Assembly: GCF_013404085.1 (NCBI RefSeq)
Contig: NZ_JABFHO010000001.1
Span: forward strand, 868,001-932,000
Source: Winogradskyella helgolandensis
Lineage (GTDB): Bacteria > Bacteroidota > Bacteroidia > Flavobacteriales > Flavobacteriaceae
DNA length: 64,000 nt
Reading direction: 5' to 3'
Positions 35,436-44,023 of this stretch are shown piece by piece (the stretch's first letter is position 1; the number at the start of each line of letters is the position of its first letter). Position numbers and translations under genes: made by a program. Below the pieces are notes generated by a model. That model ran no database searches. It saw only the letters and a program-made list of their open reading frames with translations, and was not told the origin of the DNA.

Positions 35436-36455
35436 ATGAAAATAATAGTACCAATGGCAGGCCGAGGATCTCGCCTCAGACCACATAGTTTAACCGTACC
35501 AAAACCATTAATTCCTGTTGCAGGTCAACCGATAGTACATCGTTTAGTTAAGGATATCGCTAAAGTTTTAAAGCAACCTATTGAAGAAATTGCTTTTGTT
35601 CTTGGTGATCCAGCATTTTTTGGAGATGATGTGGTAGATAGTTTAACGGAACTTGCTGAAGGTTTAGGTGCAAAAGCATCCATTTACAGACAAGATCAGC
35701 CATTAGGAACTGGTCATGCTATTATGAGTGCTAAGCCTTCGTTATCTGGTCCTGCTGTGATTGCTTATGCAGATACATTGATTAGAGCTGAATTCGATTT
35801 AGATCCAACAGCAGATAGTGTCATTTGGACAAAGTGTGTTGCAAATCCTGAAGCCTACGGAGTTGTAAAATTAGATGATGACAAAAACATCGTTGAATTA
35901 GTAGAAAAACCAGAAACCTTTGTAAGTGATCAAGCTGTAATAGGTATCTATTACTTTAAAGATGTAGCGGATTTAAAAGATAAATTACAAGAGGTTTTAG
36001 ATGAAAATGTGATGAATGGTGGAGAATACCAAATTAATGATGGTATTAAACGCATGATGGCAGACGGAAAAATCTTCAAAACAGGAACTGTTGACGAGTG
36101 GATGGACTGTGGAAACAAAGCTGTTACTCTAGAAACCAACGCTAAAATGTTAGGGTTTTTAAAGGCAGATAATGAGGAGCAATTAATTGATGATTCTGTC
36201 GTTTTAGAAAATTCAAAAATCATTGAGCCGTGTTATATTGGAAAAGGAACGGTTTTGAAAAACACAACGATTGGACCTTATGTGTCCATAGGTAAAAATT
36301 GTGTAATAGAAAATACGACCGTTAAAAATAGCTTAATACAAAACCAAACCACTATTAAAAACGCTAATTTAGACGAAGCTATGATTGGTAATCACGTAAA
36401 GTATAATGGTGAGTTTACTAAGATTAGTATTGGTGATTACACCATTATGGAATAA
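35436..36455 (+). CDS. Sugar-1-phosphate nucleotidyltransferase with left-handed beta-helix
   Basis: 339 residues. The N-terminal nucleotidyltransferase motif is MAGRGSRLRPHSLTVPKPLI, followed by LGTGHAIMSA, AYADTLI and NPEAYGVVKL. From about residue 250 hexapeptide repeats (SKIIEPCYIGKGTVLKN, IGPYVSIGKNCVIE) form a beta-helix. It makes an NDP-sugar (dTDP-glucose or GDP-mannose type) for surface glycans; the base and sugar cannot be fixed from sequence. It starts 6 nt after the repeat. Confidence 0.85.
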   Translation: MKIIVPMAGRGSRLRPHSLTVPKPLIPVAGQPIVHRLVKDIAKVLKQPIEEIAFVLGDPAFFGDDVVDSLTELAEGLGAKASIYRQDQPLGTGHAIMSAKPSLSGPAVIAYADTLIRAEFDLDPTADSVIWTKCVANPEAYGVVKLDDDKNIVELVEKPETFVSDQAVIGIYYFKDVADLKDKLQEVLDENVMNGGEYQINDGIKRMMADGKIFKTGTVDEWMDCGNKAVTLETNAKMLGFLKADNEEQLIDDSVVLENSKIIEPCYIGKGTVLKNTTIGPYVSIGKNCVIENTTVKNSLIQNQTTIKNANLDEAMIGNHVKYNGEFTKISIGDYTIME

Positions 36456-36496
36456 TTATTGAAATAGAATAATCTCGCTATTCAAATGAAGCAATC

Positions 36497-36811
36497 ATGT
36501 ATATCGTATTGTACACAATTACAGTAAAACCCAACCAAGAAGACAACTTTATTGAAGCTTGGAAAGGGTTAACAACATTGATTTACAAATACGAAGGAAG
36601 TTTAGGGTCTAGATTACATAAAAAGGATGCCCTAAACTTCTTTGCATATGCACAATGGCCTGATAAAAATACGTTTGATAATGCTGGGAACAATTTACCA
36701 GAAGAAGCTAACTATTTCAGAAATATAATGAAGGCCTCTTATGAGAAATTTGAAGTGTTAGAAAAGTTTGAAATGATTGAAGACTTGTTAAAGCAACAAC
36801 AAAGTGAATAA
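36497..36811 (+). CDS. ABM-domain protein (antibiotic biosynthesis monooxygenase fold)
   Basis: 104 residues, a single ferredoxin-like alpha/beta domain. It begins MYIVLYTITVKPNQEDNFIE with the typical first strand and helix, followed by a YAQWPDKNTFD segment. Members are small oxygenases or heme- and quinone-binding proteins, and many have unknown substrates. It overlaps the TPR gene by 8 nt and leads the envelope operon up to 40186. Confidence 0.75.
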   Translation: MYIVLYTITVKPNQEDNFIEAWKGLTTLIYKYEGSLGSRLHKKDALNFFAYAQWPDKNTFDNAGNNLPEEANYFRNIMKASYEKFEVLEKFEMIEDLLKQQQSE

Positions 36812-38165
36812 GAAATTTATCTTGATATTGGTTTTTCTCTTCGGAATGATAATCGTTCCACAGACGACCTACGCCCAAGTCGATTTTAACAAACGACCAG
36901 ATGATGATTTAGGCAATGTGGAAGACGAATTTCAGGAGCATTTTTTTGAAGCCTTAAAGCAAAAAGGCATCGAAAATTATGATCGTGCTGTTGAAGCCCT
37001 TCAAAAATGTTTGAATCTCGATAGTAAAAAGCCAGTCATCTTTTTTGAGTTGGGTAAAAACTATAATAAACTCAAAAACTTTGGAGCAGCAGAAGAGAAT
37101 CTAAAAAAAGCCATTAGCATGCAGCCTGATAATGTTTGGTTTTTAGATGAGCTTTACGATGTGTATTTTCAGCAAGACGATATTAAGAATGCTTTAAAAA
37201 CCATTAAGCAACTAGTAAAATATCATCCCGATTATAAAGAAGATTTAGCAGCGCTTTACGTTAGAGAAGAAAAGTATAAGCTCGCTTTAGATTTATTAGA
37301 TGAGTTAGATGCCGAATATGGATTGAGTGAATCTAGAGATGCCATGCGAAATGATATTTACAGTATCACAGGTAATGCGGATGATCGCATAGAAAACTTA
37401 GAACAACGTATTGCTAACAATCCTAGTAATGAAGATAATCACTTAAAGCTCATTTATAGATACAGTCAGACTGGCGATCATAAAAACGCTTATAAAGCTG
37501 CCCAAAATTTATTAAAAGCAAAGCCAGATTCTAAATTTGTGCATTTAGCCTTGTATAAGTTTTATCTTCAAGATGAAAAGGTGGATGACGCCATCAATTC
37601 TGTAAAAACAGTGTTGACCAGTCCAGAAATCAATGCAGATGCTAAAGCCAAAGTTCTTAAAGATTTTGTGGCTTTTGTAGCTAAAAATCCTGACTACGAA
37701 ACGGATCTAATTGATATAACGTCGCTTATAGACGGTAATAAAGATGCACAAACACATAGCGATTTAGGGCACTATTATTTAAAAGCAGGTGATAAAGCAA
37801 AGGCCTTATCAAATTTTAAAGAAGCTTTAAAACAAAGTCCTAACGACTTTAAATTAATAAAAGATGTCTTATTACTTCAATTAGATATAAAGGACTATAA
37901 TTCTGTTATAACGGACAGTGAACGTGCTTTAGAATTATATCCTGCGCAACCTATTTTATATTTGGTAAATGCTGTGGCTAATAATAATTTGAACGCACCG
38001 AAGAAAGCTATCGATAGTTTAGAAATGGGATTAGATTTTCTAATAGACAATCCTAATATGGAGGCTGATTTTTATTCCGAATTAAGCATTGCCTACAAAG
38101 CCTTAAATAATATTAGTAAATCTGAAGCGTTTGCTAAAAAGGCAAAAGCTTTAAAAGCCCAATAG
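36804..38165 (+). CDS. Secreted tetratricopeptide-repeat protein
   Basis: 453 residues. The start is GTG at 36804, giving the signal peptide NKKFILILVFLFGMIIV with cleavage near TTYAQ. The mature part is a series of TPR helix pairs (for example AAEENLKKAISMQPDNVWFL and YYLKAGDKAKALSNFKEALK). It probably is a periplasmic scaffold. It is flanked by the ABM protein (8-nt overlap) and a DUF4292 lipoprotein 3 nt downstream, so this is one operon for envelope assembly. Confidence 0.85.
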   Translation: MNKKFILILVFLFGMIIVPQTTYAQVDFNKRPDDDLGNVEDEFQEHFFEALKQKGIENYDRAVEALQKCLNLDSKKPVIFFELGKNYNKLKNFGAAEENLKKAISMQPDNVWFLDELYDVYFQQDDIKNALKTIKQLVKYHPDYKEDLAALYVREEKYKLALDLLDELDAEYGLSESRDAMRNDIYSITGNADDRIENLEQRIANNPSNEDNHLKLIYRYSQTGDHKNAYKAAQNLLKAKPDSKFVHLALYKFYLQDEKVDDAINSVKTVLTSPEINADAKAKVLKDFVAFVAKNPDYETDLIDITSLIDGNKDAQTHSDLGHYYLKAGDKAKALSNFKEALKQSPNDFKLIKDVLLLQLDIKDYNSVITDSERALELYPAQPILYLVNAVANNNLNAPKKAIDSLEMGLDFLIDNPNMEADFYSELSIAYKALNNISKSEAFAKKAKALKAQ

Positions 38166-38168
38166 ATA

Positions 38169-38963
38169 ATGAAGTTACCTCAAGTATATAAAAATTATAA
38201 ACTTACCCTATGTGTCATTTTAATAACATTGGCATTTAGTTGTGGCTCTACCAAAAGTGTTATAGCATCAGGAGTGGCAAGCGATAAACTTTCGGCAAAG
38301 CAAGTGATAAAGCAGCACACTAAGAATGATATTGACTTTAAAACCTTAAAGGCGAGGGTGAAAATAGATATTACTCAAAATAACAATTCGCAAGGTGCTG
38401 GTTTTACACTTAGAATGGAAAAGGATAAGGTGATTTGGTTAAGTGAATCCATTTTAGGCATGGCACGTATGATGATTACACCAGATAAAGTAAAGTTTTA
38501 TAATAAATTAGATAACGAATATTTTGACGGAGACTACAAGTTATTAAGTGATGTGGTAGGTATAGACCTAGATTTCATGAAAGTCCAAAACATCCTTTTA
38601 GGTCAGGCTATTTACGACCTTAACGACGAGCCTTATCAGGTTTCTGTTAATAATAATTCTTATGCTGTAAGCCCAAAAGATCAAAATGCATTGATAGAGT
38701 TATTTTATCTGATTAATCCGTCGCACTTTAAGATGGACAGCCTACAAATGCAACAAGCATTGGAAAAAAGAATGCTTCAGGTAGATTATTCGTCTTATCA
38801 AGAAGTTGATAAGCAAATTGTTCCAGAAAATATAAGGATAATTGCAGTTGAAGATACTAGCGAAGTTGCTATCACCATGGAATTTAAATCGGTATCTTTG
38901 AATGATGAAGTGCGTTTTCCGTTTAATATTCCTTCAGGTTATAAAGAAATTGAAATCAAATAA
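38169..38963 (+). CDS. DUF4292 lipoprotein
   Basis: 264 residues with a lipobox (ITLAFSC, Cys about 25), then a beta-rich domain containing VIWLSESILGMARMMITPDK and LSDVVGIDLDFMKVQNILLG, characteristic of DUF4292. The family is restricted to Bacteroidota, and the fold is thought to resemble the LolA/LolB group, so it may bind lipid or lipoprotein at the outer membrane; that is inference. Its last base is the first base of the EnvC-like gene (38963). Confidence 0.82.
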   Translation: MKLPQVYKNYKLTLCVILITLAFSCGSTKSVIASGVASDKLSAKQVIKQHTKNDIDFKTLKARVKIDITQNNNSQGAGFTLRMEKDKVIWLSESILGMARMMITPDKVKFYNKLDNEYFDGDYKLLSDVVGIDLDFMKVQNILLGQAIYDLNDEPYQVSVNNNSYAVSPKDQNALIELFYLINPSHFKMDSLQMQQALEKRMLQVDYSSYQEVDKQIVPENIRIIAVEDTSEVAITMEFKSVSLNDEVRFPFNIPSGYKEIEIK

Positions 38964-40186
38964 TGACTAAAAATCGGTTTTATATAATTTTAGTGATTGG
39001 GCTTTTAATGTCCAGTTTTTCACTTTTTGCTCAAAGCGATAGACAAAAAGAGTTAGAGGCACAGCGTCAGCAAAAGTTAAGAGAGATTAAGCAAATTAAT
39101 GCCTTATTATTTACCAAAAAGAAAGAGGAGAAGTCAGCTATTACACTTATTGAAGACATTAATTATAAAGTGAACGTTAGAAAAAATTTAATCAGAATTA
39201 CTAACGAACAAGCCAACTTACTGACAAGAGAAATTAACGCGAATCAGAAGGAAATAACGAGCCTTAGAACACAACTACAAGAATTAAAAGATGATTATGC
39301 TGCTATGGTTGTAAAATCATATAAAAGTAAGTCAGAACAAAGTAAAGTGATGTTCTTACTGTCTTCGAGTAATTTTCAACAAGCTTATAAACGCCTTCAA
39401 TACATAAGACAATATAGAGATTATCAGAAAGAACAAGGTGAAGCCATAAAACTTAAAACGAAAGAGTTACAGGAGCTAAATATTCAACTGTCCAAACAAA
39501 AGGAAGATAAGCAGAAGCTGGTTGAGGAGAATAGAATTGCTAAGCGCGAATTAGAAGGTGAACTAAAACAACGTGAAGTTTTAATGGCTTCTATTAAGTC
39601 TGATATGGGAAAATTTGCGTCTCAGATTAAACAGAAGAAGCAGGAAGCCGATCAATTAGATAAGGAGATAGACCGTTTAATTGCAGAAGCGATTGCGGCA
39701 TCGAATAAAGAAGTTGGTACAAAATCATCAACAGGAAAATTTGTTTTAACTCCTGAAGCAAAAAAACTCGCGTCTAGTTTTGCAGCAAACAAAGGAAAAT
39801 TAGGTTGGCCAGTAGCTAGAGGTGTTATTAAGGGAAAATTTGGTAAAACGCGTTCCTTAACGGATAGCTCAGTTGAAGTTAATCATTCGGGTGTAAAAAT
39901 AGCAACAGAGCAAAATGCAGACGTTAAAGCAGTTTTTAATGGAGTAGTATCTTCGATTCATGTTATGAAAAGAGGAAATCCAACGATCTTAATAAGACAT
40001 GGTGATTATTTAACGATTTACCATAACCTTGGAAAACTTTACGTAAAAAAAGGAGATAAAATTACAACAGGTCAGGTTATAGGTGAGGTTTTTAGTAATA
40101 AAATCACAGGAGAAACCCTTCTAGATTTTAGAATCTATAAAAACAATCTAAAATTGAATCCAGAATCTTGGTTAGCCAGACAGTAA
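38963..40186 (+). CDS. EnvC-like murein hydrolase activator
   Basis: 407 residues: a signal peptide (MSSFSLFAQ), about 220 residues of coiled coil (QQKLREIKQINALL onward), and a C-terminal LytM/M23 domain from about residue 285. Where active M23 enzymes have HxxxD and HxH zinc ligands, this domain reads HSGVK and LLDFRI, while the YHNLGKLYVKKGDKI segment persists. The loss of ligands matches EnvC, which activates amidases instead of cutting peptidoglycan. It probably acts in cell separation. It is the last gene of its operon. Confidence 0.85.
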   Translation: MTKNRFYIILVIGLLMSSFSLFAQSDRQKELEAQRQQKLREIKQINALLFTKKKEEKSAITLIEDINYKVNVRKNLIRITNEQANLLTREINANQKEITSLRTQLQELKDDYAAMVVKSYKSKSEQSKVMFLLSSSNFQQAYKRLQYIRQYRDYQKEQGEAIKLKTKELQELNIQLSKQKEDKQKLVEENRIAKRELEGELKQREVLMASIKSDMGKFASQIKQKKQEADQLDKEIDRLIAEAIAASNKEVGTKSSTGKFVLTPEAKKLASSFAANKGKLGWPVARGVIKGKFGKTRSLTDSSVEVNHSGVKIATEQNADVKAVFNGVVSSIHVMKRGNPTILIRHGDYLTIYHNLGKLYVKKGDKITTGQVIGEVFSNKITGETLLDFRIYKNNLKLNPESWLARQ

Positions 40187-40195
40187 ATTAAAGCA

Positions 40196-40705
40196 CTACT
40201 CAAAAAGCGCCTTTAACTCAGTGGCATCTGCAGGTTTCATTTTGCCGGCCAATACCAAACTCAATTGCTTACGACGCAAAGCAGCATCAAAACGTTGTTT
40301 TTCTAATTCTGTTTCAGGCACCAATTCAGGGACTCTTACAGGTCGTCCAATTTCATCTACAGCAACAAAAGTGTAAATAGCTTCATTGGCCTTAACACGC
40401 TCACCAGACTCTCTGTCTTCGATCCAAACATCCATATACACTTCCATAGAAGACGAAAAAGCTCTTGATACTTTAGCCTCAATCATTACCACACTTCCTA
40501 AAGGAACAGCTCTGTTAAATGCGACGTGATTTACGGTCGCCGTTACCACAATACGTCTTGAGTGTCGTCTTGCGGAAATACTAGCTGCTCTGTCCATACG
40601 CGCTAATAGTTCACCACCAAATAAGTTGTTGAGTGGATTAGTTTCGCTTGGTAATACCAAATCGGTACTAATGGTTTTAGACTGAAATGCGGTTCTAGAT
40701 AGCAT
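40196..40705 (-). CDS. Acyl-CoA thioesterase (hotdog fold)
   Basis: 169 residues. The hotdog motif SETNPLNNLFGGELLARMD contains the conserved Asn, GG pair and catalytic Asp. VNHVAFNRAVPLGSVV and VWIEDRESGERV follow. It resembles YciA/acyl-CoA hydrolase family members that release CoA from acyl chains. It is convergent with the EnvC-like gene with a 9-nt gap, so there is no room for a separate terminator. It is cytoplasmic. Confidence 0.87.
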   Translation of the reverse strand: MLSRTAFQSKTISTDLVLPSETNPLNNLFGGELLARMDRAASISARRHSRRIVVTATVNHVAFNRAVPLGSVVMIEAKVSRAFSSSMEVYMDVWIEDRESGERVKANEAIYTFVAVDEIGRPVRVPELVPETELEKQRFDAALRRKQLSLVLAGKMKPADATELKALFE

Positions 40706-40945
40706 AAGAATTTTAAAATTTGTGTAAAGATAGAGCGATTTTAGTATAGAGGAGTATGATTACTAGTAAAAGTGAAACCAAAAAAAGGCTCGACGAAAAA
40801 TAATGATAGATCAAACTATTAAAATTTCTAAATAAAGTTTGTGTAATTATTTCTCTCTGAATCTTCGCGTCAACTCCTTAAATCTCTGTGTAATAATTGA
40901 CGTTAAGCTAAACGTAAGCATTGGTGAAACTCGGATTTTGAAAGT

Positions 40946-41884
40946 CTATTTAAGCTTCTTAATCAACAACCATGCATCACGGTTATGCTCACGACGAATT
41001 TTAAAAAGTTCATTTTGTGCTTCAGCTCTAGTTTCAAAACTGCCATAAACCACTTCATGCAATCCATAACGGTTGGCACCAATTTGACGTGCTTTAAAAC
41101 CTTGATCTCTAAGTTGGTTGACTTTCTTCTCAGAATTAGCTTCTACTCTAAAAGCACCAGCAACAATATGGTAATTGCCACTTTGTTTTTCTACAGATAA
41201 TGTTGCAGCAGGTAATGGGTTACTGATAATAAAAGTAGCTTCTTGTACTTTAGCATCGAGCTGCTCATTGGCTTGCTCTTGTGCTAATTGGTTGTGATTT
41301 TCAATGGTATTGTTGTAATAGGTTGCAGCTCCAAAGCCACCTAAACCTAATAAAACAACAGCTGCAGCGGCATATTTTAACCAGTTGCGGTTAGAACGTT
41401 TTTCAGGTGTTAAGGTAATAGGTGCAGTCTCTTCGATGATTTCAACGGTTTCTTTATAAACTTCACGCGTAATGTCCGAAGATGAAAAATGAGATAAACC
41501 AAAAGCATCAGTTAAATAGTTGATATGGCTAGACGGATCAAATTGAATCTTCCCATCAGCATTTAAAGCCAATTCACCAATATTTTTAAATTGAATAGTC
41601 TCCCCTTCAACCATATAGGATTTAATGGACTTTATCTGCTTAGAAATTTGACCTAAAGCTGTTGCATAAGGTATTTTTTCAACCTCAGCAATGTAATTAG
41701 CTAGTAGCCCATCATTTTGTTGTAATTGCTCGTTAAAAGACAAGGCCTTTTTGGGAGGATAAAACGTATGTGTGGTTTCATGAATTTTTGCCGAAACACG
41801 TCGTGTCAAAAAAGCTCCAAATTCTGGAACAGTAACACAATCGTAACGGTATAAAAGGTCGCTAATGTAAGTCTCTAACTGCAT
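40946..41884 (-). CDS. HU-CCDC81 and SPOR domain protein
   Basis: 312 residues. The N-terminal region (LETYISDLLYRYDCVTVPEFGAFL, then KALSFNEQLQQNDGLLANYI) is the bacterial HU-CCDC81 type domain. A membrane helix near residues 172-190 (AAAAVVLLGLGGFGAATYY) follows, and the C-terminus (NYHIVAGAFRVEANSEKKV to the end) is a SPOR domain that binds denuded peptidoglycan. It thus may link nucleoid or cytoskeleton to septal peptidoglycan. The 262 nt upstream show no clear promoter. Confidence 0.85.
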   Translation of the reverse strand: MQLETYISDLLYRYDCVTVPEFGAFLTRRVSAKIHETTHTFYPPKKALSFNEQLQQNDGLLANYIAEVEKIPYATALGQISKQIKSIKSYMVEGETIQFKNIGELALNADGKIQFDPSSHINYLTDAFGLSHFSSSDITREVYKETVEIIEETAPITLTPEKRSNRNWLKYAAAAVVLLGLGGFGAATYYNNTIENHNQLAQEQANEQLDAKVQEATFIISNPLPAATLSVEKQSGNYHIVAGAFRVEANSEKKVNQLRDQGFKARQIGANRYGLHEVVYGSFETRAEAQNELFKIRREHNRDAWLLIKKLK

Positions 41885-42146
41885 ATGAAGGCAAAGTTAA
41901 AAATTTTTGTTTCTGAAAGAAGTGAAGTATCGTTTATTTATTAACATCAAAATAAATAGTTGTCTATCTCTTTGATTTTCTTTGAATTCAGAACGTATTT
42001 TTTTTTAAGAATAGTATTATTTTTTTAAATAAAATTTATCCAATGGGATTCATCACAGGTTCTATTTAAGATGATTTAAAAATCATTCAGAATTAAATAA
42101 TTATATTCGTAAACAGTTGAAAATTTTCTTAAGTACTTAGTGTTCA

Positions 42147-43250
42147 ATGACAGATCAACAACTTATTTATGCTTTAGCCTTGCAGCATGTTCCAAAAATT
42201 GGAGCGACAACAGCCAAGAAACTCATTAATCATTGTGGATCTGCTGAAGCCGTTTTAAAAGAAAAGAAATCCAAGATTTTAAAAATTGATGGTATTGGAG
42301 CTTTTACAATTCAAGGTCTTTTTGATAAAATTCATTTAGAAGAAGCCGAACAAGAATTAAAATTTATTAAAGACAACAACATCATTGCCCATTATTTTAC
42401 TGAAGACACCTATCCGGAGCGCTTAAAACATTGTATAGATGGCCCGATTATATTATTTCAATCTGGGAATATTAATTTGAAGCAACAGCGTATTATAAGT
42501 ATTGTTGGGGCGCGTAAAATTACCACAAGTGGTATTGCCTTTTGTGAAAAATTAGTGGAAGCCTTGTCGCCGTTTAACCCAATTATAGTTTCCGGTTTTG
42601 CTTACGGAACAGATATTACAGCGCAAAGGGCTGCGGTAAAGCACAATTTGCAAACCATTGGTTGTTTGGCTCATGGTCTTAATCAGATTTATCCAAAAGT
42701 GCATAAAAAGTACGTGGCTGAAATTGAAAACCATGGTGGCTTTTATTCTGACTTTTGGAGTACAGATAATTTTGATCGCAATAATTTTTTAAAACGTAAC
42801 CGAATAATTGCAGGTTTAAGCGAAGCAACAATCGTTATAGAATCTGCCGAAAAAGGAGGGAGTTTAGTTACAGCAGATATTGCCAATTCTTATAATAGAG
42901 AAGTGTTTGCTGTGCCAGGAAGAACCACAGATAGTCAAAGTATAGGGTGTAATAATTTAATAAAATTTCAAAAAGCCCATTTATTATCCAATCCGTTAGA
43001 TGTGCCTTATATGTTGAATTGGGAATTGAAATCCAATAAAAAGCTAGCGATTCAGCAACAACTGTTTGTAGAATTAGAACCCGATGAAAAAATCATTTAT
43101 AATTTTCTAAAGGAGAATAATAAAACAATGTTAGATGTTATTGCTTTACGTTGCGAAATGCCTACTTATAAATTAGCCGGACTATTATTGAATATGGAGT
43201 TGAAAGGTGTGGTGAGACCTTTGCCTGGTAAGTTGTTTGAAGTGATTTAG
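42147..43250 (+). CDS. dprA: DNA-processing protein DprA
   Basis: 367 residues. An N-terminal HhH/SAM-like region (YALALQHVPKIGATTAKKL) precedes the Rossmann-like core with VGARKITTSGI, SGFAYGTDITAQRAAV, NRIIAGLSEATIVIESAEKG and FAVPGRTTD, and a C-terminal winged helix. DprA loads RecA on incoming single-stranded DNA in natural transformation. recA itself is in this window at 55460. It is monocistronic. Confidence 0.95.
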   Translation: MTDQQLIYALALQHVPKIGATTAKKLINHCGSAEAVLKEKKSKILKIDGIGAFTIQGLFDKIHLEEAEQELKFIKDNNIIAHYFTEDTYPERLKHCIDGPIILFQSGNINLKQQRIISIVGARKITTSGIAFCEKLVEALSPFNPIIVSGFAYGTDITAQRAAVKHNLQTIGCLAHGLNQIYPKVHKKYVAEIENHGGFYSDFWSTDNFDRNNFLKRNRIIAGLSEATIVIESAEKGGSLVTADIANSYNREVFAVPGRTTDSQSIGCNNLIKFQKAHLLSNPLDVPYMLNWELKSNKKLAIQQQLFVELEPDEKIIYNFLKENNKTMLDVIALRCEMPTYKLAGLLLNMELKGVVRPLPGKLFEVI

Positions 43251-43500
43251 TCATTAGATGAAAATTATTTGAAACAGTATTAGTGAGTCATACTTTACTT
43301 TATCTATGTGTTTAACGGGTTTATGTTTTATCATGCGAAATCTAAACCTAGTTTATTTAAAGAATAATTGCAGTTAACAGCCTTTGTAAGCCACTTTAGA
43401 ATCAAGATTTATTGTCTACTATTATTGTAAGTATTTTGTTGGTAAATCTCTAAAATTTACCCTTTATCGAAGTTTTTATGCTTTTTATCGAATTTTTGTT

Positions 43501-43530
43501 TTGTACTTCCAATTTATTTTCTCATATTTG
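43501..43530 (+). promoter_or_regulatory. Candidate promoter in the dprA downstream region
   Basis: TTG at 43501-43503, a 19-nt spacer and CATATTTG at 43523-43530 fit TTG / TAnnTTTG with one mismatch. The predicted start lies near 43537. Confidence 0.45.
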
Positions 43531-43610
43531 CAGTCCCTCTATAATATAAATTAAACAATACTGTTCTGCCAATTTTGGTTGTATAGTAAAACTTAATAAT
43601 TATCCTACTT

Positions 43611-43805
43611 ATGAGGTTACAATCTACTCGTGTTTTGAGGCATTTCGATGCATCCCAGTTTTTCATTTTAAACATTCTTTTGTTATTCCGATGTTTGGTA
43701 TTCAATCTAACGGTTAATAAGTTGTTTTTCACACCGATTACGGATAGTGGTAAATTTAATATTGAAAGATTCCATCCAAACTTTAAGAATATTGAAAATG
43801 TTTAA
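43611..43805 (+). CDS. Possible small membrane peptide (doubtful)
   Basis: A 64-codon frame starting ATG at 43611 lies about 75 nt downstream of a promoter-like signal. It contains one hydrophobic stretch (FFILNILLLFRCLVF) and a charged tail. No family is recognised, and opposite-strand frames of similar length exist here, so it may be chance. Confidence 0.2.
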   Translation: MRLQSTRVLRHFDASQFFILNILLLFRCLVFNLTVNKLFFTPITDSGKFNIERFHPNFKNIENV

Positions 43806-43899
43806 GCATCTCAACGACCTTAAAAGACACGATTTGTGTGCTTTACAGTGTCGCGAGGTGCATTTAAAAGGATATAAACGGCAAATCAACTAATTTTTT

Positions 43900-43929
43900 T
43901 TGAGTATCCTTTAAACTACTGCACTTTTG
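43900..43929 (+). promoter_or_regulatory. Candidate promoter of the tandem T9SS protein genes
   Basis: TTG at 43900-43902, a 19-nt spacer and CACTTTTG at 43922-43929 match the Bacteroidota pattern except for the first base of the -7 element. ACTGCA-CTTT-TGCAGT is a perfect 6-bp inverted repeat over it. The leader to the ATG at 44024 would be about 90 nt. Confidence 0.5.
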
Positions 43930-44023
43930 CAGTGTTAAACCCAAATTTACGCTGAATAGATATTATCATTAGACTTACTCTTGATTTTAATGTCTGTTCA
44001 AAAGAATTATAATAAAATAACCT

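Larger units (their letters stand above)
43251..44023. other. 773-nt intergenic region with possible transcripts
   Basis: It contains two promoter-like signals (43501-43530 and 43900-43929) and a weak 64-codon frame at 43611, besides a 31-codon frame at 43798. I see no tRNA or known riboswitch. The first signal suggests that something is transcribed upstream of the T9SS protein genes. Confidence 0.4.

Noticed and set aside
43514..43889. Minus-strand frames of 60-72 codons downstream of dprA
   Set aside because: They overlap plus-strand frames of the same length and have many Cys/Arg/Asn codons unlike the neighbours; no supporting signal.
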